From positions 12,880-76,879 of the forward strand of contig JBBRYE010000002.1 of assembly GCA_038237895.1 (NCBI GenBank): 64,000 bases of DNA, read 5' to 3'. The position numbers and the translations under genes are program-made. Positions 25,919-34,850 of this stretch are shown one piece after another (the first letter of the stretch is position 1; the number at the start of each line of letters is the position of its first letter). The DNA is from Pseudopedobacter sp038237895. GTDB lineage: Bacteria > Bacteroidota > Bacteroidia > Sphingobacteriales > Sphingobacteriaceae. The notes under the pieces are model-generated. The model did not search any database. It had not been told where the DNA came from and saw only the letters and a program-made list of their open reading frames with translations.

Positions 25919-26707
25919 ATGCTTAAGCACACATTCGTAATTCCTGTTTATAAAGAATCACTATATTTAGAAACTTGTATTCAAAATTTACTTAAACAAA
26001 CTGCAAAAAGCGAAATCATATTAACTACGTCTACTCCAACCACTTTCTCTATTGAATTGGCTAAAAAATATCAATTGCCTTATATTATTAATCATCAAGA
26101 AAATAAATCTATAGCAAACGACTGGAATTTTGCTTTAACACAAGCGAAAACACAATATGTAACTATTGCTCACCAGGACGATGTTTACGATGAAAATTAT
26201 ACTAAGGAGTTTTTAATCCAATTAGAAAAACATCCAAATACATTAATCGCTTTTTCGGATTATAGTGATATTATAAATGGAAAGATTATTAGAAGTTCGT
26301 TAAATAAATTTGTAAAGCATGGTTTGCTTTTCCCTTTTAAAATTAAATCTTCCTATAAAAATAAATTTGTTAAAAAATTAATTCTGAATTTTGGTAGTTC
26401 TATTTGTTGTCCAACGGTAACTTATAACAAAAAAACTCTTGTTAACTTTAAGTTTAGTGAAAGTTATTTAGTGGCTTTAGATTGGCTTGCTTGGTTAGAG
26501 ATTGCGAATAAAGAAGGCGAATTTTTATACATAAATAAAGATTTGGTAAAACACAGAATTCATCAAGAATCTGAAACTACTGCTCAGCTAAATAACGGTA
26601 AAAGATTACTAGAAGAACAAGCAATTTTAAAACAAATTTGGGGTAATTTTTTAGGTAATATTATTTCTAAAATTTATGCTTTTGGCCATAAAGGAAATAA
26701 AATTTAG
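25919..26707 (+). CDS. Family 2 glycosyltransferase
   Basis: A 262-residue GT-A enzyme that would transfer a sugar from a nucleotide donor. It has the GT2 N-terminal strand FVIPVYKESLYLETCIQNLL, a nucleotide-binding segment and the metal-binding acidic motif HQDDVYDENY (about residues 81-90). No membrane helix is present, so it acts in the cytoplasm on a glycan precursor. A SAM-dependent methyltransferase follows 106 bases later, suggesting surface polysaccharide or glycolipid synthesis. The acceptor is unknown. The start codon sits immediately after a promoter-like -7 box. Confidence 0.88.
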   Translation: MLKHTFVIPVYKESLYLETCIQNLLKQTAKSEIILTTSTPTTFSIELAKKYQLPYIINHQENKSIANDWNFALTQAKTQYVTIAHQDDVYDENYTKEFLIQLEKHPNTLIAFSDYSDIINGKIIRSSLNKFVKHGLLFPFKIKSSYKNKFVKKLILNFGSSICCPTVTYNKKTLVNFKFSESYLVALDWLAWLEIANKEGEFLYINKDLVKHRIHQESETTAQLNNGKRLLEEQAILKQIWGNFLGNIISKIYAFGHKGNKI

Positions 26708-26813
26708 CTTATTAAACCTTTAATTAAAAACTAATAATTTTTAGTAATATTTAGAATTTCAATTGTATTTTTAAGCATTATATTATCAAATTAGCTATTA
26801 ACGTTAAAATTTA

Positions 26814-27521
26814 ATGCAAAGACTTAATTATACCCCAACAGAAAGAATAATAGTTAATAAAACTGTAGACAGATTAAATTATATATTAAGTAAGTGCTTA
26901 AATAAGGTTGTTTTAGATTTAGGTTGTTTTGATGAAACTGCAACTATTAAAGAAAATTCGGGAAATTATTTATTTGAAGAAATATCTAAAGTATCTTCTA
27001 TACATATCGGGATAGATAATTCATCACTTTTACCTGTAGAGGGAATAAAATTTGGAGAAAAAGCCGAAATACTTTTTGGCAGCGTTTATGATTTAGATAA
27101 AATACCCGCTTTAGCAAATTATAATTTTGATGTTATTGTTGCTGGCGAATTGATAGAGCATTTGCCTGATACTTTACGGTTTTTAAATGATATGAAAAGG
27201 CTGTATCCTGGTAAAAAGTTAATTTGTTCTACCCCTAATACAACTTCACTTTCTAATATTTTACTTTCTGTATTTAATCGTGAATCTTGCCATATAGACC
27301 ATTTACAAGTTTATTCTTTTAAAACTTTAACTACTTTATGCCGACTTGCGGGTTTTAAAAATTGGGCTATTTTACCCTATCATGTAAGGTATACAGAAAT
27401 GATAATGGCCGCTAAACAACCTCAAAAAACAATTGTAAAAGCTTCTGAAAGCGTTATAAATGGTTTAGAAAATTTTTTCCCCATGATGGCTGGAGGTTAT
27501 ATTTTAGAAATTGAACTTTAA
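26814..27521 (+). CDS. Class I SAM-dependent methyltransferase
   Basis: A 235-residue protein with the Rossmann-like methyltransferase fold: motif I VVLDLGCFDETA (about 34-45, with Gly37 unusually followed by Cys-Phe-Asp), an acidic end of strand 2 (HIGIDNS) and FDVIVAGELIEHLPD (about 105-119), a typical motif-II/III region of the Methyltransf_11/23 kind. The context with glycosyltransferases suggests a sugar or lipid substrate. It is convergent with the GT-C operon. Confidence 0.85.
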   Translation: MQRLNYTPTERIIVNKTVDRLNYILSKCLNKVVLDLGCFDETATIKENSGNYLFEEISKVSSIHIGIDNSSLLPVEGIKFGEKAEILFGSVYDLDKIPALANYNFDVIVAGELIEHLPDTLRFLNDMKRLYPGKKLICSTPNTTSLSNILLSVFNRESCHIDHLQVYSFKTLTTLCRLAGFKNWAILPYHVRYTEMIMAAKQPQKTIVKASESVINGLENFFPMMAGGYILEIEL

Positions 27522-27549
27522 ATATTTTTGAGTTCACAATGTTAAATTA

Positions 27550-29601
27550 TCACTTTTTAAGTTTTGCTAATTCTTCTTTTGCCCAATTCAAATTACCTAA
27601 AACTAATTTATTATTAGGGTCTATTTTTAAAGCCATATTTAAATATTTGATGCTCTCCTGCCAGTTTTTAAGCTGGTTATTTGCTGCCCCAATATTTATA
27701 TAAGCTTCTATTTTTTTAGGATCAATTTCTAAAGCTTTTTTACATAGTTCAATACAAACATCATATTTTCCTTGATTGTACATCGCTAAACTTTGGTTGA
27801 TGTAATCAACTACTCTAGCTTCGGGATTGTTTAACGTTGAACCATTGATATAATATGGAACTTTATTTAAACTAGCTTTTAAATAATTATTTGCCAACTC
27901 ATTATTAGGTAAAATGGCTAAATATTTTCTGGATACTTCTTCTAGTTTAGTCCAGTTAAGTTGTTGATTATATAAATCTAAAAGCATTTCAAAAATATTA
28001 CCTGATGTAGGGTTTAAGGCTAACGCTTTTTCTCCCATTTGGGTTGCTTCTTCTATTCTATTATTTGTTTTAAGGTAGCGGGTGTAAAATAAATAAGGTT
28101 TATACGAATTTGAATCCAGTCTAATTCCAGTTTTAAAGTCTGCATCGGCATCTGCAACCTTACCTAATCCATTTTTTGCGATACCTAAATTAATATATAC
28201 AGAACTATAGTATGGAGTTAGCACTTTTGCTTTTTCAAAATAATCAATGGCATTTTGATAATTACCAATTGCCATTTCTGTAAGGCCAAAATTCATAAAA
28301 CCTCTACCGTTACCTGGGCTTTTAACAGTAACATCATACCAAAGAGTAGCTTCAGATTTCCATATTTTATTTCTTTGATGCACACCATAAGCATTTAAGG
28401 AAATAATTAAAAAAGCAGAACTAATTATACCATATTTAATTAAACTATTTTTATTGATTTTCTCTTCATATTTAATCAAGAATAATCCAATACAGGTTAC
28501 TACACTCAAGGCTAATCCTACAAAAGCAAAAAACATTCTATGGTCATTTGTTACTTCTGCAAATGGAGCTATAGAGGTAGGTAACAAAGAGGCGCCAAAC
28601 CAAATTAAGCCAAATGCAATGGGTTTAGTGGTTGTATTTTTAGAAGTTTTTATAATTGTGATCACATAAGCTAACATAAATACTAGTCCAAGAATAATAC
28701 GCTCGTCAAACAAATTCTTGAATACTGTCCAATCACTATCAGCACTTAAATTTAGAGGTAAAAAGAAACTGATAAAATAATGCAACCATATATAGGTTTG
28801 TGTAAGCAGATAATCAAATAAAGAATTACTGATACCAGGAATGGATTTTACTGCTGAAAGTGTATAAACCTGAGTAGCTACAACCACTATAGTTAGCGGC
28901 AATAATTTTACTATGGTATTTATGATATGTTTAAAATTAGCAGCCTTAAATAAATCTTGAATTGATAAATTTTTCTCGAATAATAAAATGTAAAAAAACA
29001 TAACAATCACCAGTACTAAAACGGTCTCTTTAGCAAAAACTCCAATAAATGCAGGGATGATATACAGATAATATTTTCTTTTTTGGGGATAAGCAATGTA
29101 AATTAAAAAAGAAGCTACAATGCATAATGTTGATAAAACATCCGATCTAGAGATGATATAATTAATGGTTTCGGCATTTGCGGTATGCAATAAGAACCAT
29201 GCTGTCCCGAAAATTGCGATATAGGAAGTCCATTTATGAGAAATAGATTTTTGCAGCAAAATCTTATACATAAAAAACATGATTACACCCAAAACTATAA
29301 ACCAAATGAAAGTGGAAAGATGAAAGTAAAATGGATTTAGACTATTCCCTAATTTATAATCGATAGCTAAAGTTGTGGTAACTAAAGGTCTTAATCCCCA
29401 ATGGTCTGGATCTACACTAAACATTTTTGGATCATGAAAAAATGCAGGGATGTTGCTGATGTTTCTAATGAATAGATTTTCTTCAATTGTATGCCAATCA
29501 TCAAAGTGAAAACCATTTTGAAAATGATTTGAATAAGCAACAATTAAAACAATTAAAGTAAGTAAAGAAAGGATAATTATATTTCTATCGATTTTATTCA
29601 T
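27550..29601 (-). CDS. Membrane GT-C-like protein with C-terminal TPR repeats
   Basis: A 683-residue protein. Residues 1-400 hold about ten membrane segments. The first periplasmic loop (GFHFDDWHTIEENLFIRN, followed by RPL and an Asp-Tyr pair) matches the acidic loop of GT-C enzymes of the TMTC/PMT type, which use polyprenyl-phosphate sugars. Residues 420-683 are TPR units (for example GNYQNAIDYFEKAKVL and IEAYINIGAANNQLKNW). It is the last gene of a minus-strand operon after a DPM1-like GT2 and a DUF2304 protein; the GT2 could make the lipid-linked donor. A role in protein or surface-glycan glycosylation is inferred. Confidence 0.8.
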   Translation of the reverse strand: MNKIDRNIIILSLLTLIVLIVAYSNHFQNGFHFDDWHTIEENLFIRNISNIPAFFHDPKMFSVDPDHWGLRPLVTTTLAIDYKLGNSLNPFYFHLSTFIWFIVLGVIMFFMYKILLQKSISHKWTSYIAIFGTAWFLLHTANAETINYIISRSDVLSTLCIVASFLIYIAYPQKRKYYLYIIPAFIGVFAKETVLVLVIVMFFYILLFEKNLSIQDLFKAANFKHIINTIVKLLPLTIVVVATQVYTLSAVKSIPGISNSLFDYLLTQTYIWLHYFISFFLPLNLSADSDWTVFKNLFDERIILGLVFMLAYVITIIKTSKNTTTKPIAFGLIWFGASLLPTSIAPFAEVTNDHRMFFAFVGLALSVVTCIGLFLIKYEEKINKNSLIKYGIISSAFLIISLNAYGVHQRNKIWKSEATLWYDVTVKSPGNGRGFMNFGLTEMAIGNYQNAIDYFEKAKVLTPYYSSVYINLGIAKNGLGKVADADADFKTGIRLDSNSYKPYLFYTRYLKTNNRIEEATQMGEKALALNPTSGNIFEMLLDLYNQQLNWTKLEEVSRKYLAILPNNELANNYLKASLNKVPYYINGSTLNNPEARVVDYINQSLAMYNQGKYDVCIELCKKALEIDPKKIEAYINIGAANNQLKNWQESIKYLNMALKIDPNNKLVLGNLNWAKEELAKLKK

Positions 29602-29615
29602 GAGGGCATAAAATA

Positions 29616-29957
29616 TTAAATGTCGTTTTCAAGTTTTTGCTTTAGCTGAGCAATTTGCTGAGCCATACTTTTATTTTGCTTTTGAAGTTTTGATGCAACC
29701 ACACTAAGATGTAATAGATAAATAATAACCACAAACATACAGGCGGTAAAAATTAAATTAGGAGGCTCTACAACACCAAATAGTTTGGAAACTATAGCTA
29801 AGCCATCTCTCCAAAAAGAAAATATAATAAGAACCAAAGTGCTGATGCACCATACAATAGAATACTCTTCTCTTAGTTTTCCTTTTATAATTAACCTGGA
29901 AATATATAGCAGCAAAGCTATGGTTACAAAAATTGTAATTATTTGAATTCTATTCAT
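29616..29957 (-). CDS. DUF2304 membrane protein
   Basis: A 113-residue protein with three hydrophobic segments, a conserved REEYSIVWCISTLVLIIFS motif (about residues 34-52) and a short C-terminal coiled coil. This is the DUF2304 family, which is almost always encoded next to a DPM1-like glycosyltransferase, as here (3 bases from it). A partner or flippase-like role in polyprenyl-phosphate-sugar handling has been suggested by context only; the function is unknown. Confidence 0.85.
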   Translation of the reverse strand: MNRIQIITIFVTIALLLYISRLIIKGKLREEYSIVWCISTLVLIIFSFWRDGLAIVSKLFGVVEPPNLIFTACMFVVIIYLLHLSVVASKLQKQNKSMAQQIAQLKQKLENDI

Positions 29958-29960
29958 GAT

Positions 29961-30671
29961 TTAGATTTTTCTGATGGAAGTAAAAAACATGGCTATAGTT
30001 ACCTTGATACAATAATATAGTGAATTTAGACTGTTTATTGATGATTTGCCACCTTGTCTTTGCTCCATAATGATGGGTACTTCTTTAATTTTTAACCCAG
30101 CTTTTGAAAACAAGATTAAAGATTCAGGTTCGGGATAATCATCAGGATAGTGTTGCAGGCTTATTTTCATCGCCTCCCTATCAAAAAGCCTGAATCCTGA
30201 TGTGCTATCGTATATTTTTTGACCGGTTATAACCCTATTTATCCAATGAAAGTAATTAATGCCTAATCTTCTGGTAAAAGAAGATTGAAAACCCTTCTTT
30301 TCTATAAATCTTGATCCTATGATGATATTAGCGTGAGTTTCGGCTTCATAGGAGATGATTTTAGTAATTTCTTTAGCCGGATGTTGTCCGTCTCCATCTA
30401 ATTGAATGGCAAAATCAAAATTATTTTCATAGGCATAAATTAAACCTGATTGTACAGCACCACCAATCCCTAAATTAATGGGTAGGTCTAACATTTTTAC
30501 ATTCTTTGATTTTACAACTTCTTTTGTTTTATCTGTAGAACAATCATTTACAACCAAAATATCTAAAATATAGAATTCGGGGATTATTAATTCTTTAAGG
30601 TCTTTTAAAACATTAGCTATGGAAGCCTCCTCGTTATAACAGGGAATTACGACTAAAACCTTTTTATTCAT
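29961..30671 (-). CDS. DPM1-like family 2 glycosyltransferase
   Basis: A 236-residue GT2 enzyme of the dolichyl/polyprenyl-phosphate sugar synthase type. Motifs are VLVVIPCYNEEASIANVL (5-22), LVVNDCSTDKT, the metal-binding AIQLDGDGQHP (about 88-98) and a catalytic-region SGFRLFDREAM. There is no C-terminal membrane pair, which the neighbouring DUF2304 protein may replace. It is the first gene of the three-gene operon that ends with the GT-C/TPR protein. The likely reaction is transfer of a hexose to undecaprenyl phosphate; the sugar is not determinable. Confidence 0.88.
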   Translation of the reverse strand: MNKKVLVVIPCYNEEASIANVLKDLKELIIPEFYILDILVVNDCSTDKTKEVVKSKNVKMLDLPINLGIGGAVQSGLIYAYENNFDFAIQLDGDGQHPAKEITKIISYEAETHANIIIGSRFIEKKGFQSSFTRRLGINYFHWINRVITGQKIYDSTSGFRLFDREAMKISLQHYPDDYPEPESLILFSKAGLKIKEVPIIMEQRQGGKSSINSLNSLYYCIKVTIAMFFTSIRKI

Positions 30672-30860
30672 ATTTGGAAGTGGGAGTTAATTTTAGATTT
30701 CATCATAAGAATAAATAACCGCACTTAAAAAATTGATTATTTAGAAAATTTAATTAACTGTTTAAATATAATCAATGATAATAAATTTTGATTTAAATAT
30801 TTCTTTAGAATCAATTTTACGTTTAATATTTTAAATGGATACTTCTATTTACACTTTCTA

Positions 30861-32084
30861 TTATTTAGATAATGGTGGTAAATAATCCATGGGCACACTA
30901 TCAGCAATTTTTTCCCAAGCCCAGGTTCCTTCAAAAAGTAAAGATTTAGGATTAAAAATTGCACCATTCGCATAAAAATAAACAGGTTTAATTAATAAAT
31001 TTAAAAGTGACAATTGATGGGTTTTAAATTTTTCTAATCGAGGAATTCCTGCTTTAAAACTATTTCCCATTGTAATATCTGGTTTTTCATTTTGATATTC
31101 TACTGTTAAAATATTTTGAAAATTGATGTATTTGATATTTTTATTTTTTTGATATACTAGTGTATCTGTCAAAATGGAATCTCCTGTAAAAGTGATGATT
31201 TGCCTGGCAACTCTACTTTTGCTTATCCAAAAATTTAAAGAATCTTGATATTCTTTTTCGTTTGGATAATAATCGACTTCATGTTTAAATAGTTTTATTT
31301 TTTCTTTAATCAAACTATCTGGCAAACGAGTTTTATTTTCTTGTTTAATTAATTCATAAATATTAAAACCCTCTTTTTGAGAACTGCCTTGAAACAAAGA
31401 TTTAAAAAAATGTTGTATAGAACCGTTATAGGCAACTAATCTTGCTTTTTCCCATTTAGATTTTTTACTTTCACTCCCTTTTAAATCTTTAAAATATGGA
31501 TAGCCTTCGTAGTAAACAATATTGGTTTTATAATCTAACTGAAAATTTTTGACCAGATATTTTATTTCGTAGCCTAATGCTTTATTTTCTACAATTAGAA
31601 GCTCACTGCAATCTACATATAGCACATTTTCGTCTTTATTGTAATTAACATTTAAAACATTAGGATTTAATAATTTGCACATTGCTGCGTTAGGAGTTGT
31701 TCCTAAAAAGAAATCTTCAAAAATTTTGATATACTTTTCTCTGTTTGGATCAGGACGCACCACAACCTCGTTTAATGAAATGGTATTTTCTTCAAGCGAT
31801 ACAGCAATTGATAAATTTTTATCAACTACAGTTAAGTTTTTAGTAAAAGGTTTATAGCCAGTGGCTTTAATCAAAACATCAAAATTGCCAACAGGTAAAT
31901 TTAGATTAAAATACCCTTCAGCATTTGTAGAGGTGGCAATTTTATAACCGCTTATAAATACACCTGTACCGGGTAAAACTTCTCCCTTTTTATCAGTTAC
32001 TTTTCCTGATATTAAATACTTTTGTTGCGCAAAAGATATAAACGGCAAAAAAGAAATGAGTAGAAAGGAAAAATATAATTTCAT
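30861..32084 (-). CDS. Exported CarboxypepD_reg-like domain protein
   Basis: A 407-residue protein. A signal peptide (1-19, SFAQ) is followed by a CarboxypepD_reg-like beta-sandwich (about 22-105: YLISGKVTDKKGEVLPGTGV, GYFNLNLPVGNFDVLIKATG) and the linker ISLNEVVVRPD seen before TonB-plug domains. The remaining ~300 residues do not form a TonB barrel; they contain short beta-like segments and are a family of unknown function. It is probably periplasmic or outer-membrane associated. A protein with the same first domain lies at 58291-59175. Confidence 0.8.
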   Translation of the reverse strand: MKLYFSFLLISFLPFISFAQQKYLISGKVTDKKGEVLPGTGVFISGYKIATSTNAEGYFNLNLPVGNFDVLIKATGYKPFTKNLTVVDKNLSIAVSLEENTISLNEVVVRPDPNREKYIKIFEDFFLGTTPNAAMCKLLNPNVLNVNYNKDENVLYVDCSELLIVENKALGYEIKYLVKNFQLDYKTNIVYYEGYPYFKDLKGSESKKSKWEKARLVAYNGSIQHFFKSLFQGSSQKEGFNIYELIKQENKTRLPDSLIKEKIKLFKHEVDYYPNEKEYQDSLNFWISKSRVARQIITFTGDSILTDTLVYQKNKNIKYINFQNILTVEYQNEKPDITMGNSFKAGIPRLEKFKTHQLSLLNLLIKPVYFYANGAIFNPKSLLFEGTWAWEKIADSVPMDYLPPLSK

Positions 32085-32128
32085 CTTCTCAAATCAACTA
32101 ATTTTTTTCTTAATAATAAAAATTCAAA

Positions 32129-32581
32129 TTATTTATTCAGGTCTTTTTCCATGCAAATGCTGTTTAAAACTCCAGCATATTGCCCATAATTAGGAATCAA
32201 TTTATAACCATTTTTTTGGTAAAGTTTAATTGCGGATTGCTGCTTTTGGCCCGTTTCTAAAACACATTTAGTAAAATCAAATTCTTTTGTCCAGTTTTCT
32301 AGCTCTTTTAAAATTAAAGATGCAGCACCCTTTCCTCTATAATTTTCAACAACAAACATCCTTTTAATTTCATAAACTCCTTTGGTATATTCCTTTATCG
32401 CTCCGCATCCAATTGCAATATCTGCATCGTAACAAACAACCACATTTTTAATAAAATCTATTTTATTAAATTGAGCATAAAAGGCATGTTCTTCTCCATC
32501 AATATCATTTAAATAGAGATCTAACAAGACAACTAAATTTTTGAAGTCTGGATGATTTGCGTCTGTTTTTATACAATTCAT
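32129..32581 (-). CDS. GNAT-family N-acetyltransferase
   Basis: A 150-residue single GNAT domain. The acetyl-CoA-binding loop is VVENYRGKGAASLILKELE (about 76-94; R/Q-x-x-G-x-G/A form), with the preceding strand GVYEIKRMFV and the C-terminal strand CVLETGQKQQSAIKLYQKNG typical of the fold. The substrate cannot be predicted. It follows the Hint-domain gene by 12 bases on the same strand and may be co-transcribed with it. Confidence 0.88.
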   Translation of the reverse strand: MNCIKTDANHPDFKNLVVLLDLYLNDIDGEEHAFYAQFNKIDFIKNVVVCYDADIAIGCGAIKEYTKGVYEIKRMFVVENYRGKGAASLILKELENWTKEFDFTKCVLETGQKQQSAIKLYQKNGYKLIPNYGQYAGVLNSICMEKDLNK

Positions 32582-32593
32582 TTTAACCTAAAA

Positions 32594-33571
32594 TTATTTT
32601 TGTTTTACCATCACTCCATTTATCATGAATGTTGATCCAGATTTTGCTTCTATGTTGTAAACTTTTTGGCTGCCTTCTGTAAATTCATTTTGTAAGAGTA
32701 CTTTAAATTCCTCCATCTTCCCACTATTTTCATTTAGGCAATAAACTTTTTCACCAACTTTTATTTCCCCTATTTTTTTATTACCATCATTTGTTAACAT
32801 GGGATGATTTGGTGTAGCTTTTACAGTTTTGGTGGTTAATAAAATTTGATCGTCTTTAATGTTTTCATGAACTAAAACTAACTGAGTAACCGCATAGTTC
32901 TTGGCATCGTGTACCATCAATTTTTCTACCTTAACAATATTTTTTTGATGAGTTTTTGTGTCAATGCTAATTACTTCATCGCCAGATTTTATTTCTTTAA
33001 GCATTTTTGTCCCTCCATTTTTCATGCTTACTAATTGTTCGCCAGGGAAACAAATATCATTGCCATAAGTAGCATGTTCATCTGTTGCTTTACCACCATT
33101 AATATTTTTATATTGTTGAAATGCCAATTCTCTTGACAGTACATAAGAAAGCTTTAACACAAAATTAGATTCTACTTTATCTATGGCGTGTATATCTTCA
33201 AAATATTGATTCCAAACCTTTCCATCGGCGGTGAAATTTGGTACTAATGCTTTATATACTTTTGCTTTTTCATTGGTATAAAAAACCATTAAACCTAATT
33301 CTTGCATTCCATCTTTTGCTACCAGTTTGTATAAATCTATTCGTTTTTTTAAACCATCATCGCCAGTAATAAAAATAGGTTTTTTTGCTTCATACCGGTC
33401 TAATATATAAGCGTTTTCAAACTTCACATAAGTATCATTGTCTAAATTCTCAATAATATAATTTTTAGCTTTTTGATATTCATTTAAGGTAATTGCCCTT
33501 GGATTAATGTTTTGGGCAATAGCTGAAAGGGATATAAAAGTGATTATTAAAAATGTAAAAATACGGTTCAT
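32594..33571 (-). CDS. Secreted protein ending in a Hint (hedgehog/intein) domain
   Basis: The Met at codon 14 of the longer frame is taken as the start since it opens a signal peptide (MNRIFTFLIITFISLSAIAQ); a further-upstream start would overlap the next gene. In the long-frame numbering used here, residues 34-180 form an unknown N-terminal domain. The Hint domain starts at Cys187 (CFPGEQLVSM), has the block-B motif ATPNHPM (265-271) and ends YNIEAKSGSTFMINGVMVKQK-style with Asn331. Almost nothing follows, so there is no C-extein to splice. This is like hedgehog-type Hint modules, where Cys attack releases the N-terminal part. Function of the N-domain is unknown. Confidence 0.82.
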   Translation of the reverse strand: MNRIFTFLIITFISLSAIAQNINPRAITLNEYQKAKNYIIENLDNDTYVKFENAYILDRYEAKKPIFITGDDGLKKRIDLYKLVAKDGMQELGLMVFYTNEKAKVYKALVPNFTADGKVWNQYFEDIHAIDKVESNFVLKLSYVLSRELAFQQYKNINGGKATDEHATYGNDICFPGEQLVSMKNGGTKMLKEIKSGDEVISIDTKTHQKNIVKVEKLMVHDAKNYAVTQLVLVHENIKDDQILLTTKTVKATPNHPMLTNDGNKKIGEIKVGEKVYCLNENSGKMEEFKVLLQNEFTEGSQKVYNIEAKSGSTFMINGVMVKQK

Positions 33572-33587
33572 ATATAAAGTATATAAA

Positions 33588-34763
33588 TTAAGAAATTTGT
33601 TTAAAAGCATCGGCGAAAGCTTGCATTTCTGGAAGTGTTCCTACACTTACTCTACAAAAATGTTGGTTTTTAAATTCCCAATTTCTTACGCTAACACCAC
33701 GTTTCATCATTTCGCCAACAAACTTTTTACCTTCCATTTTAATAGGAAACATTACAAAATTTGCCGCAGATGGAATATAGGTGTAACCCTCATTTTTTAA
33801 CGTTTTGTATAAAAAATCTTTAGATGCAAAAGTCTTTTTCTTAGCATCGTCTAAAAATTCTCTATCTTGATAAGAAGCAATTGCCGCCATTAAAGAAGTG
33901 GCCGAAACAGACATAGCTCCGTTTGTATATTTTCCCAATGTTTCAATCATTTTTGGTTGTGCAATTGCATATCCAACCCTTAAGCCTGCAAAGCCATAAA
34001 GTTTAGAAAAAGTACGGGCAATAATTACGTTTTGTCCTTTTTTAATAGCAGATATTAGTGTTGCTGATTGGGGATCGTCCAGATAATCTATATAAGCTTC
34101 ATCAATAAATACAGGAACTTTTGCAGAAACACGATCTACAAAATCTCTTAATTTTTGTGCATCAACCACAGTAGCGGTTGGGTTGTTTGGGTTGCAGATG
34201 TAAACTAGCTTGGTTTGGTCGTTTACCTTTTTCTCCATAGCGTCTAAATCCAATTTAAACGCTGTAGTTAATGGCACTTGGATAATTTCTGCACCATAAT
34301 CTTCTGCGGTAGAAGGTAAATCTGCATAACTAGGGTCTCCTGTAATTATGTTTCCACCCTCTTTGGTGAAATGCATAGCGGCAGCTCTAAGTATGGGGCT
34401 ACTTCCTGCATCAATCATAATTTGCTCGGGTTTTATACCCTCAAAAACTGCAATCTTATTAAAAAGTTCTTCAAAATGAAAAAATGGATATTGGTAACTT
34501 TTATCCATAGCATCAACAATTGCTTTTTTGGCTTTGGCCGATGGACCAAACGGATTTTCATTGGCAGATAATCGAGCTTTGATTTCGGGAGGTAATCCTG
34601 CTATAACAGATTGCTCCGACTCAAAGAAAATTTTCTTAGATGCTACTTTTACAGTTTTTGATTTTGCTAAAGCAGATGTAATAGACCCAGAGAAAAAAGT
34701 TATTCCTCCAGCAATAAAAGCACTAGATTTAATCCAGTTACGCCTGTTGATTGAGTTTGCCAT
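33588..34763 (-). CDS. Tat-exported histidinol-phosphate-aminotransferase-like PLP enzyme
   Basis: A 391-residue fold-type I aminotransferase of the HisC-like group. The PLP lysine is Lys254 in ARTFSKLYGFAGLRVGYA; the substrate-side motifs ANENPFGPS (67-75), CNPNNPT (190-196) and FIDEAYIDY (219-227) are intact. Unusually, it starts with a twin-arginine signal (NRRNWIKSSAF, Arg7-Arg8, then a hydrophobic stretch and ALA cleavage near residue 33), so it should fold with its cofactor in the cytoplasm and be exported by Tat. The next gene upstream is also a Tat-signal enzyme acting on amines. No his-operon genes are near, so histidine synthesis is unlikely. Confidence 0.88.
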   Translation of the reverse strand: MANSINRRNWIKSSAFIAGGITFFSGSITSALAKSKTVKVASKKIFFESEQSVIAGLPPEIKARLSANENPFGPSAKAKKAIVDAMDKSYQYPFFHFEELFNKIAVFEGIKPEQIMIDAGSSPILRAAAMHFTKEGGNIITGDPSYADLPSTAEDYGAEIIQVPLTTAFKLDLDAMEKKVNDQTKLVYICNPNNPTATVVDAQKLRDFVDRVSAKVPVFIDEAYIDYLDDPQSATLISAIKKGQNVIIARTFSKLYGFAGLRVGYAIAQPKMIETLGKYTNGAMSVSATSLMAAIASYQDREFLDDAKKKTFASKDFLYKTLKNEGYTYIPSAANFVMFPIKMEGKKFVGEMMKRGVSVRNWEFKNQHFCRVSVGTLPEMQAFADAFKQIS

Positions 34764-34850
34764 GTATTTTAGTTTAGTTTATTTTCAATTCTTAAAAAGC
34801 TTTAATTAATTTATAACAAATTGCAGGAGAACCATTTGATTATTTTATTA

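Noticed and set aside
33572..33610. Longer N-terminus of the Hint protein
   Set aside because: It would overlap the end of the aminotransferase gene and put extra residues before a complete signal peptide.
33588..34763. Histidine biosynthesis enzyme HisC
   Set aside because: The Tat signal and lack of his genes nearby argue against a biosynthetic role, although the fold is HisC-like.
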